Under the pieces are notes generated by a model. It did no database searches. It saw only the letters and a list, made by a program, of their open reading frames with translations, and was not told the origin of the DNA. From assembly GCF_004684345.1 (NCBI RefSeq), contig NZ_CP038469.1, positions 310,001 to 374,000 on the forward strand: 64,000 bases of DNA, in the 5' to 3' direction. The translations under genes and the position numbers were made by a program. This stretch comes from Citrobacter tructae. GTDB taxonomy: Bacteria > Pseudomonadota > Gammaproteobacteria > Enterobacterales > Enterobacteriaceae. This document shows positions 18,966 to 27,244 of the stretch, piece after piece (the first letter of the stretch is position 1; the number at the start of each line of letters is the position of its first letter).

Positions 18966-19004
18966 ATATTCACCGCATTAATAATATATTGATGCGGTGA
19001 ATAT
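18966..19004. repeat. 13-bp perfect inverted repeat after mrp
   Basis: ATATTCACCGCAT (18966-18978) and ATGCGGTGAATAT (18992-19004) are perfect inverse copies around a 13-base AT-only-plus-one-G loop. It starts 12 bases after the mrp stop. There is no T run, so it may be an mRNA 3' stabiliser or part of a factor-dependent terminator rather than a classic terminator. Confidence 0.6.
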
Positions 19005-19214
19005 ATTGTGTAAAAAGTCTCCGCAATATTGTTCATCCTGTCTGTATAAATCCATTTGTTTTTCCGAAATAAACCCTCAACAGATCATTTGAATTGATCC
19101 AATCAATTATATTAATCTACACTTTCAATTGGTTTATGCGGGCTGTTTAGTTTGTCGCCCTTTGAACACGCTGTTTTTATACTGTTTACGTTAACCACAG
19201 GAATCATGATTAAA

Positions 19215-19496
19215 ATGAGAAACAATTTGCTGGTGGGAATAATAATGCTGACTTATGGAATCAACTTTCCTGTCTTCGCCTCTGATACGGCAACATTGAC
19301 CATTAGCGGAAACGTTACCGCTCCGACCTGCAGCACTGATGTTGTGGATAGCCAGTTACAGCAGCGGTGTGGCAATACCTCCCGTCTTTCAAACACCACA
19401 AAGGTCGTTTTAACACCCGTCAGAGGCGTGGTCACCGAAGTTGTTACTGTTAAAGGCGATACTCCGCGACAGATTGTGCTAAACCGTTACGATTAA
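19215..19496 (+). CDS. yehE: Small exported fimbrial-locus protein YehE
   Basis: 93 residues from ATG 19215, the length of E. coli YehE (DUF2574); ATG 19206 is an alternative with a closer AGGA. The signal peptide is about residues 1-23 (ending FPVFA). The mature part has a beta-rich start (TATLTISGNVTAPTC) like a minor fimbrial subunit, two Cys residues that could form a disulfide, and the conserved end IVLNRYD. Too short to be a full pilin; function unknown. It precedes yehD by 265 AT-rich bases and may be regulated with it or separately. Confidence 0.82.
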   Translation: MRNNLLVGIIMLTYGINFPVFASDTATLTISGNVTAPTCSTDVVDSQLQQRCGNTSRLSNTTKVVLTPVRGVVTEVVTVKGDTPRQIVLNRYD

Positions 19497-19761
19497 GTAT
19501 CTAAATTTATTATTTTAATAAATGATTTATTTAATGTTATTTGTTTGTAGAATAACTATGGGCAGTTAATTGCACTAATTTATTAATTCTAAATATAAAC
19601 GTAAGAGAAACATATTTGTTGTAATTATATTGCTAGTTGTTATTTGTTTTAAATCAACAAAACAATACGTTTACATTGCAGTAACGATCTTCCTGTGCGA
19701 ATTTAATTTCAAGAGTTAACCACTCTTAACAAATAAAAATTAATTTATTAAGGAAGATGCT

Positions 19762-20301
19762 ATGAAACATTCAATTATTTCTGCTGCTGTACTGTCTGCT
19801 GTATTTATGAGCGCTGGGGCTTTTTCTGCTGATTCTGATCAGGGCGAATTGGTTATTACTGGTAAGGTCGTAGGGACTACCTGTAAATTTACCGGAGATA
19901 CAACCGCGACCATTGGTATGAACCAAATTGGTGCCGATCGATTAAATGCTTTAACTCCTGGTGGCGTTTATGATGGATATTCAAATAAAACAACAGTGCC
20001 ATTGATAGTTGAATGTACTGGCTCTGTAGCACCAAAAATTACTTTCTCTAGTTCTCAATTTGATAGCTCAAATAAATACATTACACGAAATACTGCATCG
20101 AGTAATGGTGCTGGTTTTGCAGTCTATTATGGTAATGACTTTACAAAACAGGTTAATCCTGAAACTGGTATTCAGCTAACCAAAACAGCCGATAATAAAT
20201 ATGTTCTGGACTTTAGTGCGCGTTACGCGAAAGTGGATTCTACCACCGTTACCGGTGGTGACGTTGCCTCTTCGCTGACGATGACCGTTGTTACTGATTA
20301 A
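19762..20301 (+). CDS. yehD: Major fimbrial subunit YehD
   Basis: 179 residues. The signal peptide is residues 1-22 (AGAFSA). The mature protein is a typical type 1-like pilin: an N-terminal donor strand (GELVITGKVVGTTCKF), two cysteines about 40 residues apart (Cys40 and Cys81) for the pilin disulfide, and an alternating hydrophobic C-terminal strand ending SLTMTVVTD, recognised by the chaperone. Start ATG 19762 follows AAGGAAG. It heads the yehDCBA chaperone-usher operon; 265 AT-rich bases upstream probably hold its promoter. This locus is variable among enterobacteria. Confidence 0.9.
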   Translation: MKHSIISAAVLSAVFMSAGAFSADSDQGELVITGKVVGTTCKFTGDTTATIGMNQIGADRLNALTPGGVYDGYSNKTTVPLIVECTGSVAPKITFSSSQFDSSNKYITRNTASSNGAGFAVYYGNDFTKQVNPETGIQLTKTADNKYVLDFSARYAKVDSTTVTGGDVASSLTMTVVTD

Positions 20302-20364
20302 GATTTATATCCTGTTTTTCGGCGGCTGCGGCCGCCGGTTCTTTCTGTAGTAAGGATAATCATA

Positions 20365-21045
20365 ATGAAAAAATTATTAGTATTATTGCTGGCCGGCTCG
20401 GTAATGCCAGCATGGGGAGGTATCTATATTTATGGCACCCGGATCATTTATCCGGCGCAGAAAAAAGAGATTACCGTGCAGATCATGAACGAAGGCAGTC
20501 GTGGCGCGCTGGTACAGTCGTGGATAGATGACGGTGATACCAGTCTACCACCAGAGAAAATTCAGGTTCCTTTTGTGATGATGCCGCCCGTGGCAAAGGT
20601 TAGCGGTGGTTCCGGTCAGCAGCTAAAAATTAAGCAGTTGGCGAATACGTTGCCGCAAGATCGCGAAAGTCTGTTCTTCCTTAACGTGCTGGATATTCCG
20701 CCTAATTCCACGGAATCCGAAGGTAAGAACATTATTAAATTCGCTATGCAAAACCGTATCAAATTTATTTATCGCCCACAGGGCATCACCGGCGTGGACA
20801 AAAATAGTTTTTCTCGTCTGAATGTCAGCTATGCCAGAGGTGCTATCAAGATTAAAAACAATTCGGCCAACTGGATAACTATTCCCGAGCTGGTAGGTAA
20901 TTCTAAAATTAACAAAGAAACGCTGCTACTTGCACCGTGGACGGACAAAACAATTACCACGCCAGCAGTTGTTAATCATTACAATGTTACACTTATTGAT
21001 GATCACGGAAATTATTTGAGTGAAAAAATAAAAACTGAAAAATAG
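20365..21045 (+). CDS. yehC: Periplasmic fimbrial chaperone YehC
   Basis: 226 residues. The signal peptide is about residues 1-18. A PapD-like two-domain immunoglobulin fold: the N-terminal domain begins GGIYIYGTRIIYPAQKKEITVQI and contains the Arg and Lys of the subunit-binding cleft, and the conserved chaperone block (ESLFFLNVLDIPPN) sits at about 108-121. It caps pilin subunits by donor-strand complementation and delivers them to the YehB usher. It starts 63 bases after yehD and ends 14 bases before yehB. Confidence 0.92.
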   Translation: MKKLLVLLLAGSVMPAWGGIYIYGTRIIYPAQKKEITVQIMNEGSRGALVQSWIDDGDTSLPPEKIQVPFVMMPPVAKVSGGSGQQLKIKQLANTLPQDRESLFFLNVLDIPPNSTESEGKNIIKFAMQNRIKFIYRPQGITGVDKNSFSRLNVSYARGAIKIKNNSANWITIPELVGNSKINKETLLLAPWTDKTITTPAVVNHYNVTLIDDHGNYLSEKIKTEK

Positions 21046-21059
21046 CTCAAGGACGGGTT

Positions 21060-23546
21060 ATGTCAAAGATCAATTCGATTACACTGGCCATCTTGTCGGT
21101 ACTGGCGACTTCATCATCTGTATGGGCCGAAGAAGAAACGTTTGATACGCACTTTATGATCGGTGGTTTAAATGGTGAAAAAATCTCCCGCTATCAAATT
21201 GCTGGTGATAAGCCAATACCCGGCATGTATGAAATGGATGTTTATTTGAATGACCATTGGCGCGGCCATTATGATATTAATATTAAAGCCGATCCCGATG
21301 AGACGTGTTTATCCAGGACACAGTTACAGCAAATTGGTATTCGTACTGACGGTATTAAAGCTGATAAAAGTGTGGATTGTGTGCCGTTACGAGCAGCTGT
21401 ACAGGGCGGTAGCATTAGTTATGATATCGGGCAATTTGTACTAAATTTAAGCGTGCCTCAAGCCTATGTGAATGAACATGAGCCAGGTTATATGCCGCCC
21501 GAAACCTGGGACCGCGGGATTAACGCATTTTATACGTCTTATTATGCCAGCCAGTATTACAGTAATTATAAGAATGGTGGCGATGATAAAAGCAGTTATG
21601 TGAGTCTGAATAGCGGATTGAACTTGCTGGACTGGCAGTTGCATTCGAATGCCAACTATACGAAAGGCAACGAGGGTAGCGGAGAGTGGAAAAGTAATAC
21701 CTTGTATATGGAACGTGGTATTCCCTCGATCCTTGGTACATTACGCGCCGGGGATATGTACACCGGAACAGATTTTTTTGATGCGGTACGGTTTCGCGGT
21801 GTGCGTATCTGGCGCGATATGCAAATGTTGCAAAACTCGAAACAGCGCTTTACGCCGGTAGTTCACGGGATAGCACAGAGCAACGCGCTGGTGTCTATTG
21901 AACAAAACGGTTTTATTATTTATCAGAAAGAGGTCTCTCCGGGGCCGTTCGCTATTGATGATTTGCAGCTTGCCGGAGGCGGCGCGGATCTGGATGTCAG
22001 TGTGAAAGAGGCCGATGGCTCGATAAGACATTACTTGGTGCCTTATTCATCAGTCCCCAATATGTTGCAGGCGGGTGTAGCGAAATATGATTTCGCCGCT
22101 GGTCGCAGCAACATTGAAGGTGCGAGCAATCAGTCTGATTTTATACAGGGTAGTTATCTGTATGGACTGAATAATCTACTGACGGTGTATGGCGGTTCAA
22201 TGTTGTCAGATAACTATTCTTCATTTGTACTCGGCACCGGATGGAACACGCCGATTGGTGCGGTTTCGGTGGATGGAACGCGCTCGCACAGTGAACAGGA
22301 TAACGGCGTTTTTGACGGGCAGAGCTATCAGGTCGCGTGGAATAAATATGTCGCACAGACTGGAACCCAGTTTGCGCTGGCGGCCTATCGCTACTCTTCG
22401 CGAGATTATCGTACCTTCAACGATCACGTGTGGGCGAATAACAAAAATAATTATGACCGGGACGAAAATGATGTTTATGACATCGTGGATTATTACCAGA
22501 ATGACTTCGGTCGTAAGAACAGTTTCTCCCTAAATATCAACCAGGCATTGCCTGCCGACTGGGGATTTCTGGCAGCTAGCGGTCTGTGGCGCGATTACTG
22601 GCAACGTAGCGGGACGGGCAAAGATTATCAGTTGAGTTATTCGAACTCCTGGCAACGTGTCAGCTATACCTTTTCCGTTAGCCAAACGTACGATGAGGAT
22701 AATCACGAGGATAAGCGTTTTAACCTGTATATCTCCATTCCGTTCTCGTGGGGTGATGGCATTTCCTCACAGCGGCGCGATCTGTTTGTCTCTAACTCGA
22801 CGACGTTCGATGATGATGGTTATCAGTCGAATAACACCAGCTTAAGCGGTGTGGCAGGTAATCGCGATCAGTTCAGCTACGGTGCTAACCTCAGTCATCA
22901 GCGGCAGGGGAACGAGACAATGGCGGGGGGAAGCCTGGTCTGGCGTGCGCCGAAGGCGACGCTCGGCGGCAGCTATAGCCAGTCGAATAAATACCAGCAG
23001 GCAAGTGGCAATATTCAGGGCGGTGTCGTGGTGTGGTCAGATGGCGTGGTGCTAACTCCCCGGCTTTCAGATACTTTTGCCATTGTTAAAGCACTGGGAT
23101 TACAGGGCGCGGCGGTGCAGGGACATCGTTATTTAACGACGGACAGTAAAGGTTACGCGGTTTATGACAGCCTGACGCCGTATCGCGAGAACATGCTGAT
23201 GTTGGATCTTTCCGATAGCAACAGTGATGTGGCGCTGCTTGGTAACCGTAAGGGTGCGGTGCCATATCGTGGGGCGGTTCTGCTGGCGGAGTATGAAACC
23301 GATCGGCGTAAACCCTGGTATTTTCTCGCCCAGCGTCCGGATGGTACACCGTTATCGTTCGGTTATGAGGTCGAAGATAATTCCGGCAATAACGTTGGTC
23401 TGGTCGGCCAGGGCAGTCGATTATTTATTCGCACCAACGACATTCCCGCGTCGGTACGCGTTGCGGTCAATAAACAGCAGGGACAATTCTGCACAATTAC
23501 CTTTGATAAGGTGATTGAAGAGATCAAAGTCTATATTTGCCGATAA
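21060..23546 (+). CDS. yehB: Fimbrial outer-membrane usher YehB
   Basis: 828 residues, intact. The signal peptide is residues 1-23 (SVWA). Usher layout: a periplasmic N-terminal domain (FDTHFMIGGL near the start), a 24-strand beta-barrel with plug, and C-terminal domains carrying two cysteines at the end (GQFCTITFDKVIEEIKVYICR). Motifs such as PYSSVPNMLQ and a Gly/Tyr/Asn-rich barrel support the family. It secretes and assembles YehD-type subunits across the outer membrane. Its stop lies within 12 bases of the yehA start. Confidence 0.94.
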   Translation: MSKINSITLAILSVLATSSSVWAEEETFDTHFMIGGLNGEKISRYQIAGDKPIPGMYEMDVYLNDHWRGHYDINIKADPDETCLSRTQLQQIGIRTDGIKADKSVDCVPLRAAVQGGSISYDIGQFVLNLSVPQAYVNEHEPGYMPPETWDRGINAFYTSYYASQYYSNYKNGGDDKSSYVSLNSGLNLLDWQLHSNANYTKGNEGSGEWKSNTLYMERGIPSILGTLRAGDMYTGTDFFDAVRFRGVRIWRDMQMLQNSKQRFTPVVHGIAQSNALVSIEQNGFIIYQKEVSPGPFAIDDLQLAGGGADLDVSVKEADGSIRHYLVPYSSVPNMLQAGVAKYDFAAGRSNIEGASNQSDFIQGSYLYGLNNLLTVYGGSMLSDNYSSFVLGTGWNTPIGAVSVDGTRSHSEQDNGVFDGQSYQVAWNKYVAQTGTQFALAAYRYSSRDYRTFNDHVWANNKNNYDRDENDVYDIVDYYQNDFGRKNSFSLNINQALPADWGFLAASGLWRDYWQRSGTGKDYQLSYSNSWQRVSYTFSVSQTYDEDNHEDKRFNLYISIPFSWGDGISSQRRDLFVSNSTTFDDDGYQSNNTSLSGVAGNRDQFSYGANLSHQRQGNETMAGGSLVWRAPKATLGGSYSQSNKYQQASGNIQGGVVVWSDGVVLTPRLSDTFAIVKALGLQGAAVQGHRYLTTDSKGYAVYDSLTPYRENMLMLDLSDSNSDVALLGNRKGAVPYRGAVLLAEYETDRRKPWYFLAQRPDGTPLSFGYEVEDNSGNNVGLVGQGSRLFIRTNDIPASVRVAVNKQQGQFCTITFDKVIEEIKVYICR

Positions 23547-23548
23547 GG

Positions 23549-24541
23549 ATGCGAAATTTGAAAGAATATCTGTGTTTAATATTTTTACTATTGTCATCCT
23601 TTGGGGTACAGGCCGGATGTACGTTTCAGTCGTTAAACGGAGGAGCGTCGACAATCAATCTGGATATGACATCAGGTACGGCGACGGCTAAAGTAAACCT
23701 CAATGCCAGTGGCGATATAACATGTACTGCTAACAGCGATAGTTTATATTATGCGACGCTACTCAAGGATTATATTGTTGCTATCCAGGGGAGCAACGGC
23801 AAGAAGGTGTTAATTAATATTAATTTAACGAGTAATGATTTCCCCGTCAGTATTGGTAGGACAACTGTGAGTGCCAGTGAAACACTAAATACCAAAAACT
23901 TTACCATTACAGCAAGTTATTTGAGTTCAGGCACCGCAAAACAGACGGTATCTGGCGATGCGTTTAGTTTGAGTGATTCTGTGGTCAGTATTACTGCTGA
24001 AAATGCCTGCACAGACAACTGGGTAGCTTATCTCTTTTGTTGGGCTACAAAGCGGTTGTCGAACTCTTCAACCTATACCCAGAATATGAATTTCACTGTT
24101 ACACACAAACCAACGACCTGTCGTTTCTCTCAGGCAACATACAAAATTAATATGCCAGATACCACGCTAAACGAAATGCTAAGTGCAAGCAATACCAAGT
24201 CAGGTTCTACAGATCTGGTACTTAATTGTGAAAGCATCTACAACGTCACCTCAAACCCGGTAAATTTCAAGGTTGCACGTGGCGACTGGAATGACAGCGG
24301 AACTATATTGAGAAATACATTAATGAATGGCGCAAAAGGAGTAGGTTTCCAGATTTACAGTGGTAGTACAACCACGCCGTTAAAATTGGGCGATATTCTG
24401 ATGAATAAAATAGCTAAACTGGCGACGATCAATAATCAATACACTTTCCCCATCACTGCGAAATATGTCCGCGTTATCGGAGAGCCATTACAGCCAGGTG
24501 ATGTACAAAGTAAAGTGATCTTTGCGGTATCGTATGACTGA
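23549..24541 (+). CDS. yehA: Fimbrial tip adhesin-like protein YehA
   Basis: About 330 residues with signal peptide LCLIFLLLSSFGVQA before a mature Gly-Cys. It has two halves, as in two-domain adhesins: an N-terminal lectin-like region with several cysteines (about 25-190) and a C-terminal pilin domain starting near THKPTTCRFSQATYKINMP and ending KVIFAVSYD. It is the probable tip subunit of the Yeh fimbria. Start is uncertain: ATG 23549 sits two bases after the usher stop, but AAGGA at 23544-23548 is ideally placed for TTG 23558 (MKEYLCLIF). TTG 23537 is also open. The C-terminal end is unaffected. Confidence 0.85.
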   Translation: MRNLKEYLCLIFLLLSSFGVQAGCTFQSLNGGASTINLDMTSGTATAKVNLNASGDITCTANSDSLYYATLLKDYIVAIQGSNGKKVLININLTSNDFPVSIGRTTVSASETLNTKNFTITASYLSSGTAKQTVSGDAFSLSDSVVSITAENACTDNWVAYLFCWATKRLSNSSTYTQNMNFTVTHKPTTCRFSQATYKINMPDTTLNEMLSASNTKSGSTDLVLNCESIYNVTSNPVNFKVARGDWNDSGTILRNTLMNGAKGVGFQIYSGSTTTPLKLGDILMNKIAKLATINNQYTFPITAKYVRVIGEPLQPGDVQSKVIFAVSYD

Positions 24542-24569
24542 TTGACGTAATGGTACTCTTTTCTGATTT

Positions 24570-24602
24570 CACGTACTTTCTTGCTGAAAGTACGTGTTTT
24601 AC
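24570..24602. terminator. Bidirectional terminator between yehA and rcnB
   Basis: CACGTACTTTC and GAAAGTACGTG are perfect arms around a five-base loop, with TTTT on the yehA side and A/T-rich flanks on the other. It serves the convergent yehA and rcnB genes. Confidence 0.8.
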
Positions 24603-24607
24603 TTATC

Positions 24608-24940
24608 TTACCTGTGATAAAAAATCTCGCCATCATAGGCTTTAATGATTTTGCCGTCGGCATCGTTAATCAACACATACGCACCGCCCATATAGGTCCA
24701 GTGTGTACCTGCTGCCGGTGCTGGCAGGTTACGCTGATTCCACTGCTTAATCGCGTATTCATCGGTACGATACAGCGCCGGGACCGTGTCGCCCGGTTTG
24801 AAATGGGTGAAGTCAGCAATAAAGCCGCTCAGCTCATATTTATCGATACCCTTAGGGGCTGCGATGGCGGCAGGCGCAGCCCAGACGGCGCTTGTCACGA
24901 GCAGCAGTGCGCCCAGCAACATTTTATTCTTCATACCCAT
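24608..24940 (-). CDS. rcnB: Periplasmic nickel/cobalt homeostasis protein RcnB
   Basis: 110 residues with signal peptide about 1-21 (AVWAA). The rest matches E. coli RcnB, including SGFIADFTHFKPGDTVPALYR, WTYMGGAYVLI and the end AYDGEIFYHR. In E. coli RcnB modulates Ni/Co efflux by the RcnA pump and is encoded next to rcnA. Here rcnA and rcnR are not found beside it; the upstream DNA is a different insert. The protein may act with a pump encoded elsewhere or be a leftover of the lost operon. Confidence 0.88.
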   Translation of the reverse strand: MGMKNKMLLGALLLVTSAVWAAPAAIAAPKGIDKYELSGFIADFTHFKPGDTVPALYRTDEYAIKQWNQRNLPAPAAGTHWTYMGGAYVLINDADGKIIKAYDGEIFYHR

Positions 24941-25086
24941 CCTCTCTACTTTTTCGGGTCATCAACAACAGTCGTGTATCATTCCGGGGTTTCAGGATAC
25001 CTGACAAGCACTTTTTTGTTATTACTCCAGTCATTTCGTAAAAAGTGTAAATGAAGTACAGATATGCGGCAACGTTGGCCTGCAAT

Positions 25087-25269
25087 TTACAACAGAGTGT
25101 GCAGACAGTATCCTGTTGCTGAAGCCGGTGTAACTCTATCTACAGGTTGGCGTACACCATAGCTACTATTCATTATCTCAATAGCACCTTCACGACCTAA
25201 CGCCATACAATCCCCTGGAATTTGCATTCCATTTTCATCATATAAAAACAAATAAGCTGGTAATGACAT
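25087..25269 (-). pseudogene. Truncated type VI secretion Hcp (N-terminal fragment)
   Basis: 60 codons. Residues 1-44 (MSLPAYLFLYDENGMQIPGD, REGAIEIMNSSYGVRQPVD) are the first strands of a T6SS tube protein of the Hcp1 family, whose members are about 160 residues. After PVD the sequence leaves the family and stops 16 residues later (ending ATGYCLHTLL), so the beta-barrel cannot form. It is read in the same direction as, and three bases after, the upstream lipoprotein gene. Hcp is the inner tube of the contractile injector and a cargo carrier. This copy is a remnant, most likely left by recombination. It is unrelated to the hybrid-cluster protein gene hcp at 51672-53324. Confidence 0.75.
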
Positions 25270-25272
25270 ATT

Positions 25273-25602
25273 TTAATTCCCGTCTTTATCAATAAAAAAT
25301 GAATCTGAATAACTTTTACCATTAAGGCTATATGCAATATTGTACTGATAGCCATTATGTAACTTAATTTTAAAACAGGTATCAGGGTATGATAAAGAAA
25401 CTCTATCATCAGCTTTGATCACTGTATATTTTTTGTCAGGCCAATAATAAATACTATAACGATCAAGTACGTCTGTTTTATTTACAGTGAAACAAATAGT
25501 ATCACCTTCTCTAAACACGCTACGATGTTCAGCTACTGGCACACCTCCACCGGGGCAGCCTGAAAGAAGGAATATCACAGGTAGTATTAGTAATTGTTTC
25601 AT
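25273..25602 (-). CDS. Small periplasmic lipoprotein, putative T6SS immunity protein
   Basis: 109 residues. The type II signal peptide has lipobox LLSGC, so lipidation is at Cys16, followed by PGGG. The mature domain is beta-rich with motifs CFTVNKTDVLDRYSIYYW, YPDTCFKIKL, LNGKSYSDSFFIDKDGN. This resembles a family of short lipoproteins that I recall being described as putative T6SS immunity periplasmic lipoproteins, found beside Hcp and Rhs/Vgr-related effectors. Its start overlaps the upstream peptidase stop by four bases (ATGA), which implies co-translation. A role in neutralising the neighbouring peptidase is inference. Confidence 0.7.
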   Translation of the reverse strand: MKQLLILPVIFLLSGCPGGGVPVAEHRSVFREGDTICFTVNKTDVLDRYSIYYWPDKKYTVIKADDRVSLSYPDTCFKIKLHNGYQYNIAYSLNGKSYSDSFFIDKDGN

Positions 25603-26162
25603 CCGGGAAAATCCTTTAACACGGCTTTGTATCTTCTTATTAATTCATGAGTAGATAAGCTAGAGTTGTAATCTTTGTATTCTGCTAAATAAGATGTGTC
25701 TCTATTAAAGCCATATGTGACGAGTAGCCAATAATCACTAGCTATTGATGCTTGTTGTTCTAATCCATAATGGAGGAAATCAGCTTTATCTAAGGTATAA
25801 CTGTAGTCAGCGAAGCGAGAAAATAAGCCTCTTGTTCTAACAAACATACCTTTTTGTGCTTGCCATGCGTGAACCATTTCGTGCATGAATCTATGTTTCT
25901 TTTGTAGATCTTGCTCTAATGAAAAATCAGGTGAATAGGTTTCTTCTCTAAACCATAGTTCGCCGTTAGGAGTCATAGCAACATCTACAGGTTGCATGTT
26001 GAAGGGGAGGTAGCTTTCACGATGTACCCAAATGCGGCTATAAATGAGGCTTCCACCGAAAAGCGTTTTAGCAAGAGCTATCTCACCTAACGTGAGTTGC
26101 CTGATTCCTCCAGCTACAATGGGTGTTCCTGATGTGGGTTTTATACTTTCATCAACTGGCAT
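25599..26162 (-). CDS. HExxH zinc peptidase-like protein, putative T6SS effector
   Basis: 187 residues, no signal peptide. A zincin motif HEMVH at 94-98 (His94, Glu95, His98) is followed by Trp100-Gln101 and, 37 residues later, Glu135 in HYGLEQQASI, a plausible third ligand (gluzincin pattern). The segment LTLGEIALAKTLFGGSLIYSRIWVHRESYLPF and PNGELWFREETY resemble proteins often annotated as Vgr-related or Rhs-associated in Enterobacteriaceae. AGAGGG lies eight bases before ATG 26162. The context (immunity-like lipoprotein, Hcp fragment) suggests an antibacterial effector, but the substrate is unknown and no delivery domain is fused. Other possibility: a domesticated peptidase. Confidence 0.7.
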   Translation of the reverse strand: MPVDESIKPTSGTPIVAGGIRQLTLGEIALAKTLFGGSLIYSRIWVHRESYLPFNMQPVDVAMTPNGELWFREETYSPDFSLEQDLQKKHRFMHEMVHAWQAQKGMFVRTRGLFSRFADYSYTLDKADFLHYGLEQQASIASDYWLLVTYGFNRDTSYLAEYKDYNSSLSTHELIRRYKAVLKDFPG

Positions 26163-26728
26163 TCAATATCCCTCTGATCCTTGTAGGTATTGATCGTTAA
26201 TCGTACTACCAAAAGGACAAAGTGAGGAAAAGGTTTTTCCGAGAAGGCTCCTAAAATCAAAGGGATTTAAGTAAAATTACATCAGATTTTAGTGTTGCTA
26301 AATATCGCCAGCTAAGAAACTGATTCGACGGAAGCTAGAAGCCACGATAGAGGGAAGGGCATAAGGGAACGATAAAGGAAGAGCATAATAGTTTACTTTT
26401 ATTATTCCTCTAATGTTGATTTTAGGTATTTGGTTTTCTTTTATTGGTGTTTTGGCTAAAGTCTCTTAGATGCTGAAAAACTTGCTTTTCTGCTATTGGA
26501 AATGTTCAAGGTAAATATTCATCTTAAATAGTAACTTCACGGTACTAAAAAACATGTTTTTGTTGCTTTAAGCTCAATAAGTGTAGTTCATAGATGCTCT
26601 TGAACATGCTTATTTAGCTTAGAGCTATACATTTATAAAAATCCCTTCCTAATTTGATAAAATGAAATCTCCAATCAGAAATCATTCCTTGTCATATTAG
26701 GAAGATTTTTTATTTCTAAATTTCATGA
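26163..26728. other. AT-rich non-coding stretch of the insert
   Basis: 566 bases without a credible gene. Composition is visibly AT-rich compared with the core genes on either side, as expected for acquired DNA. It should contain the promoter of the leftward peptidase-lipoprotein-Hcp unit. I see no transposase remnant, no tRNA and no clear terminal repeats. Confidence 0.5.
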
Positions 26729-26932
26729 GTGAATAATTATGCCCCGTTCGTTGCTCATGATGTTGAATCTAAGCGCCCTCAATGGGTGGCATTCTGGACT
26801 GATTTTTATAGTGCTGAACCTACTAATGATACTGTTAAAACGTTGCTTTCTGGCCTTACTAGCGTTGCCTCAAATGATTCAAAATCAATGATTGATATGT
26901 GTAAGGAAGCCTTTGATAGCTACATTGCTTGA
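26729..26932 (+). CDS. Hypothetical 67-residue protein in the insert
   Basis: GTG start at 26729 directly after an in-frame TGA, so the frame cannot extend upstream. The peptide begins MNNYAPFVAHDVESKRPQW and ends KEAFDSYIA; it is acidic, soluble and without signal peptide. I do not recognise it. No good ribosome site is seen before the GTG. In favour of a real gene: a strong terminator follows 33 bases later. It may also be the C-terminal remnant of a longer, lost protein. Confidence 0.4.
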   Translation: MNNYAPFVAHDVESKRPQWVAFWTDFYSAEPTNDTVKTLLSGLTSVASNDSKSMIDMCKEAFDSYIA

Positions 26933-26965
26933 TCGGTGATTGGTTCGTAGAAATAAGGGATAGTA

Positions 26966-27000
26966 AACAAACCTCGCTTACTGGCGGGGTTTGTTGTTTT
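26966..27000 (+). terminator. Rho-independent terminator at right end of the insert
   Basis: AACAAACCTCGC and GCGGGGTTTGTT form a 12-pair stem with one G-T pair and a short loop, followed by TTTT. Confidence 0.8.
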
Positions 27001-27214
27001 GACCTTCCTTTTATCGGTGATGTTAGTTTTTTGGTTCCCTCCTGCCTAGCGGTGAAGAAGCGATAACCGGGCGTAGGATTTGCTTGTCAAATCCGTACTT
27101 TCATACGCTCCTGATTCATTAATCGACTGTTCGAGCGGGTGAACACATTGTGGTGATTGATTACGTGATTTGCCTATTTCCAGTGTGATAAATACTGTGA
27201 TAAATCGAAAATTC

Positions 27215-27244
27215 TTGCTCCTGTGGGTAAGCCCCGGTTACACT
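27215..27244 (+). promoter_or_regulatory. Putative thiMD promoter
   Basis: TTGCTC (27215-27220) and TACACT (27239-27244) are 18 bases apart and would start RNA near 27251, about 43 bases before the TPP aptamer. Just upstream lie two tandem 12-base copies of TGTGATAAAT-plus-two (27184-27207). Between 26933 and the promoter no gene is seen, and no remnant of rcnR. Confidence 0.45.

Noticed and set aside
24941..25086. Continuation of Hcp in another frame (frameshift rather than truncation)
   Set aside because: The minus-strand frames here do not show Hcp motifs; the sequence is the rcnB upstream region.
26739..26891. Alternative frame starting at ATG 26739 with a hydrophobic 50-residue product
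   Set aside because: Lies inside the 26729 frame, no ribosome site, no family resemblance; neither frame is certain but the other ends nearer the terminator.
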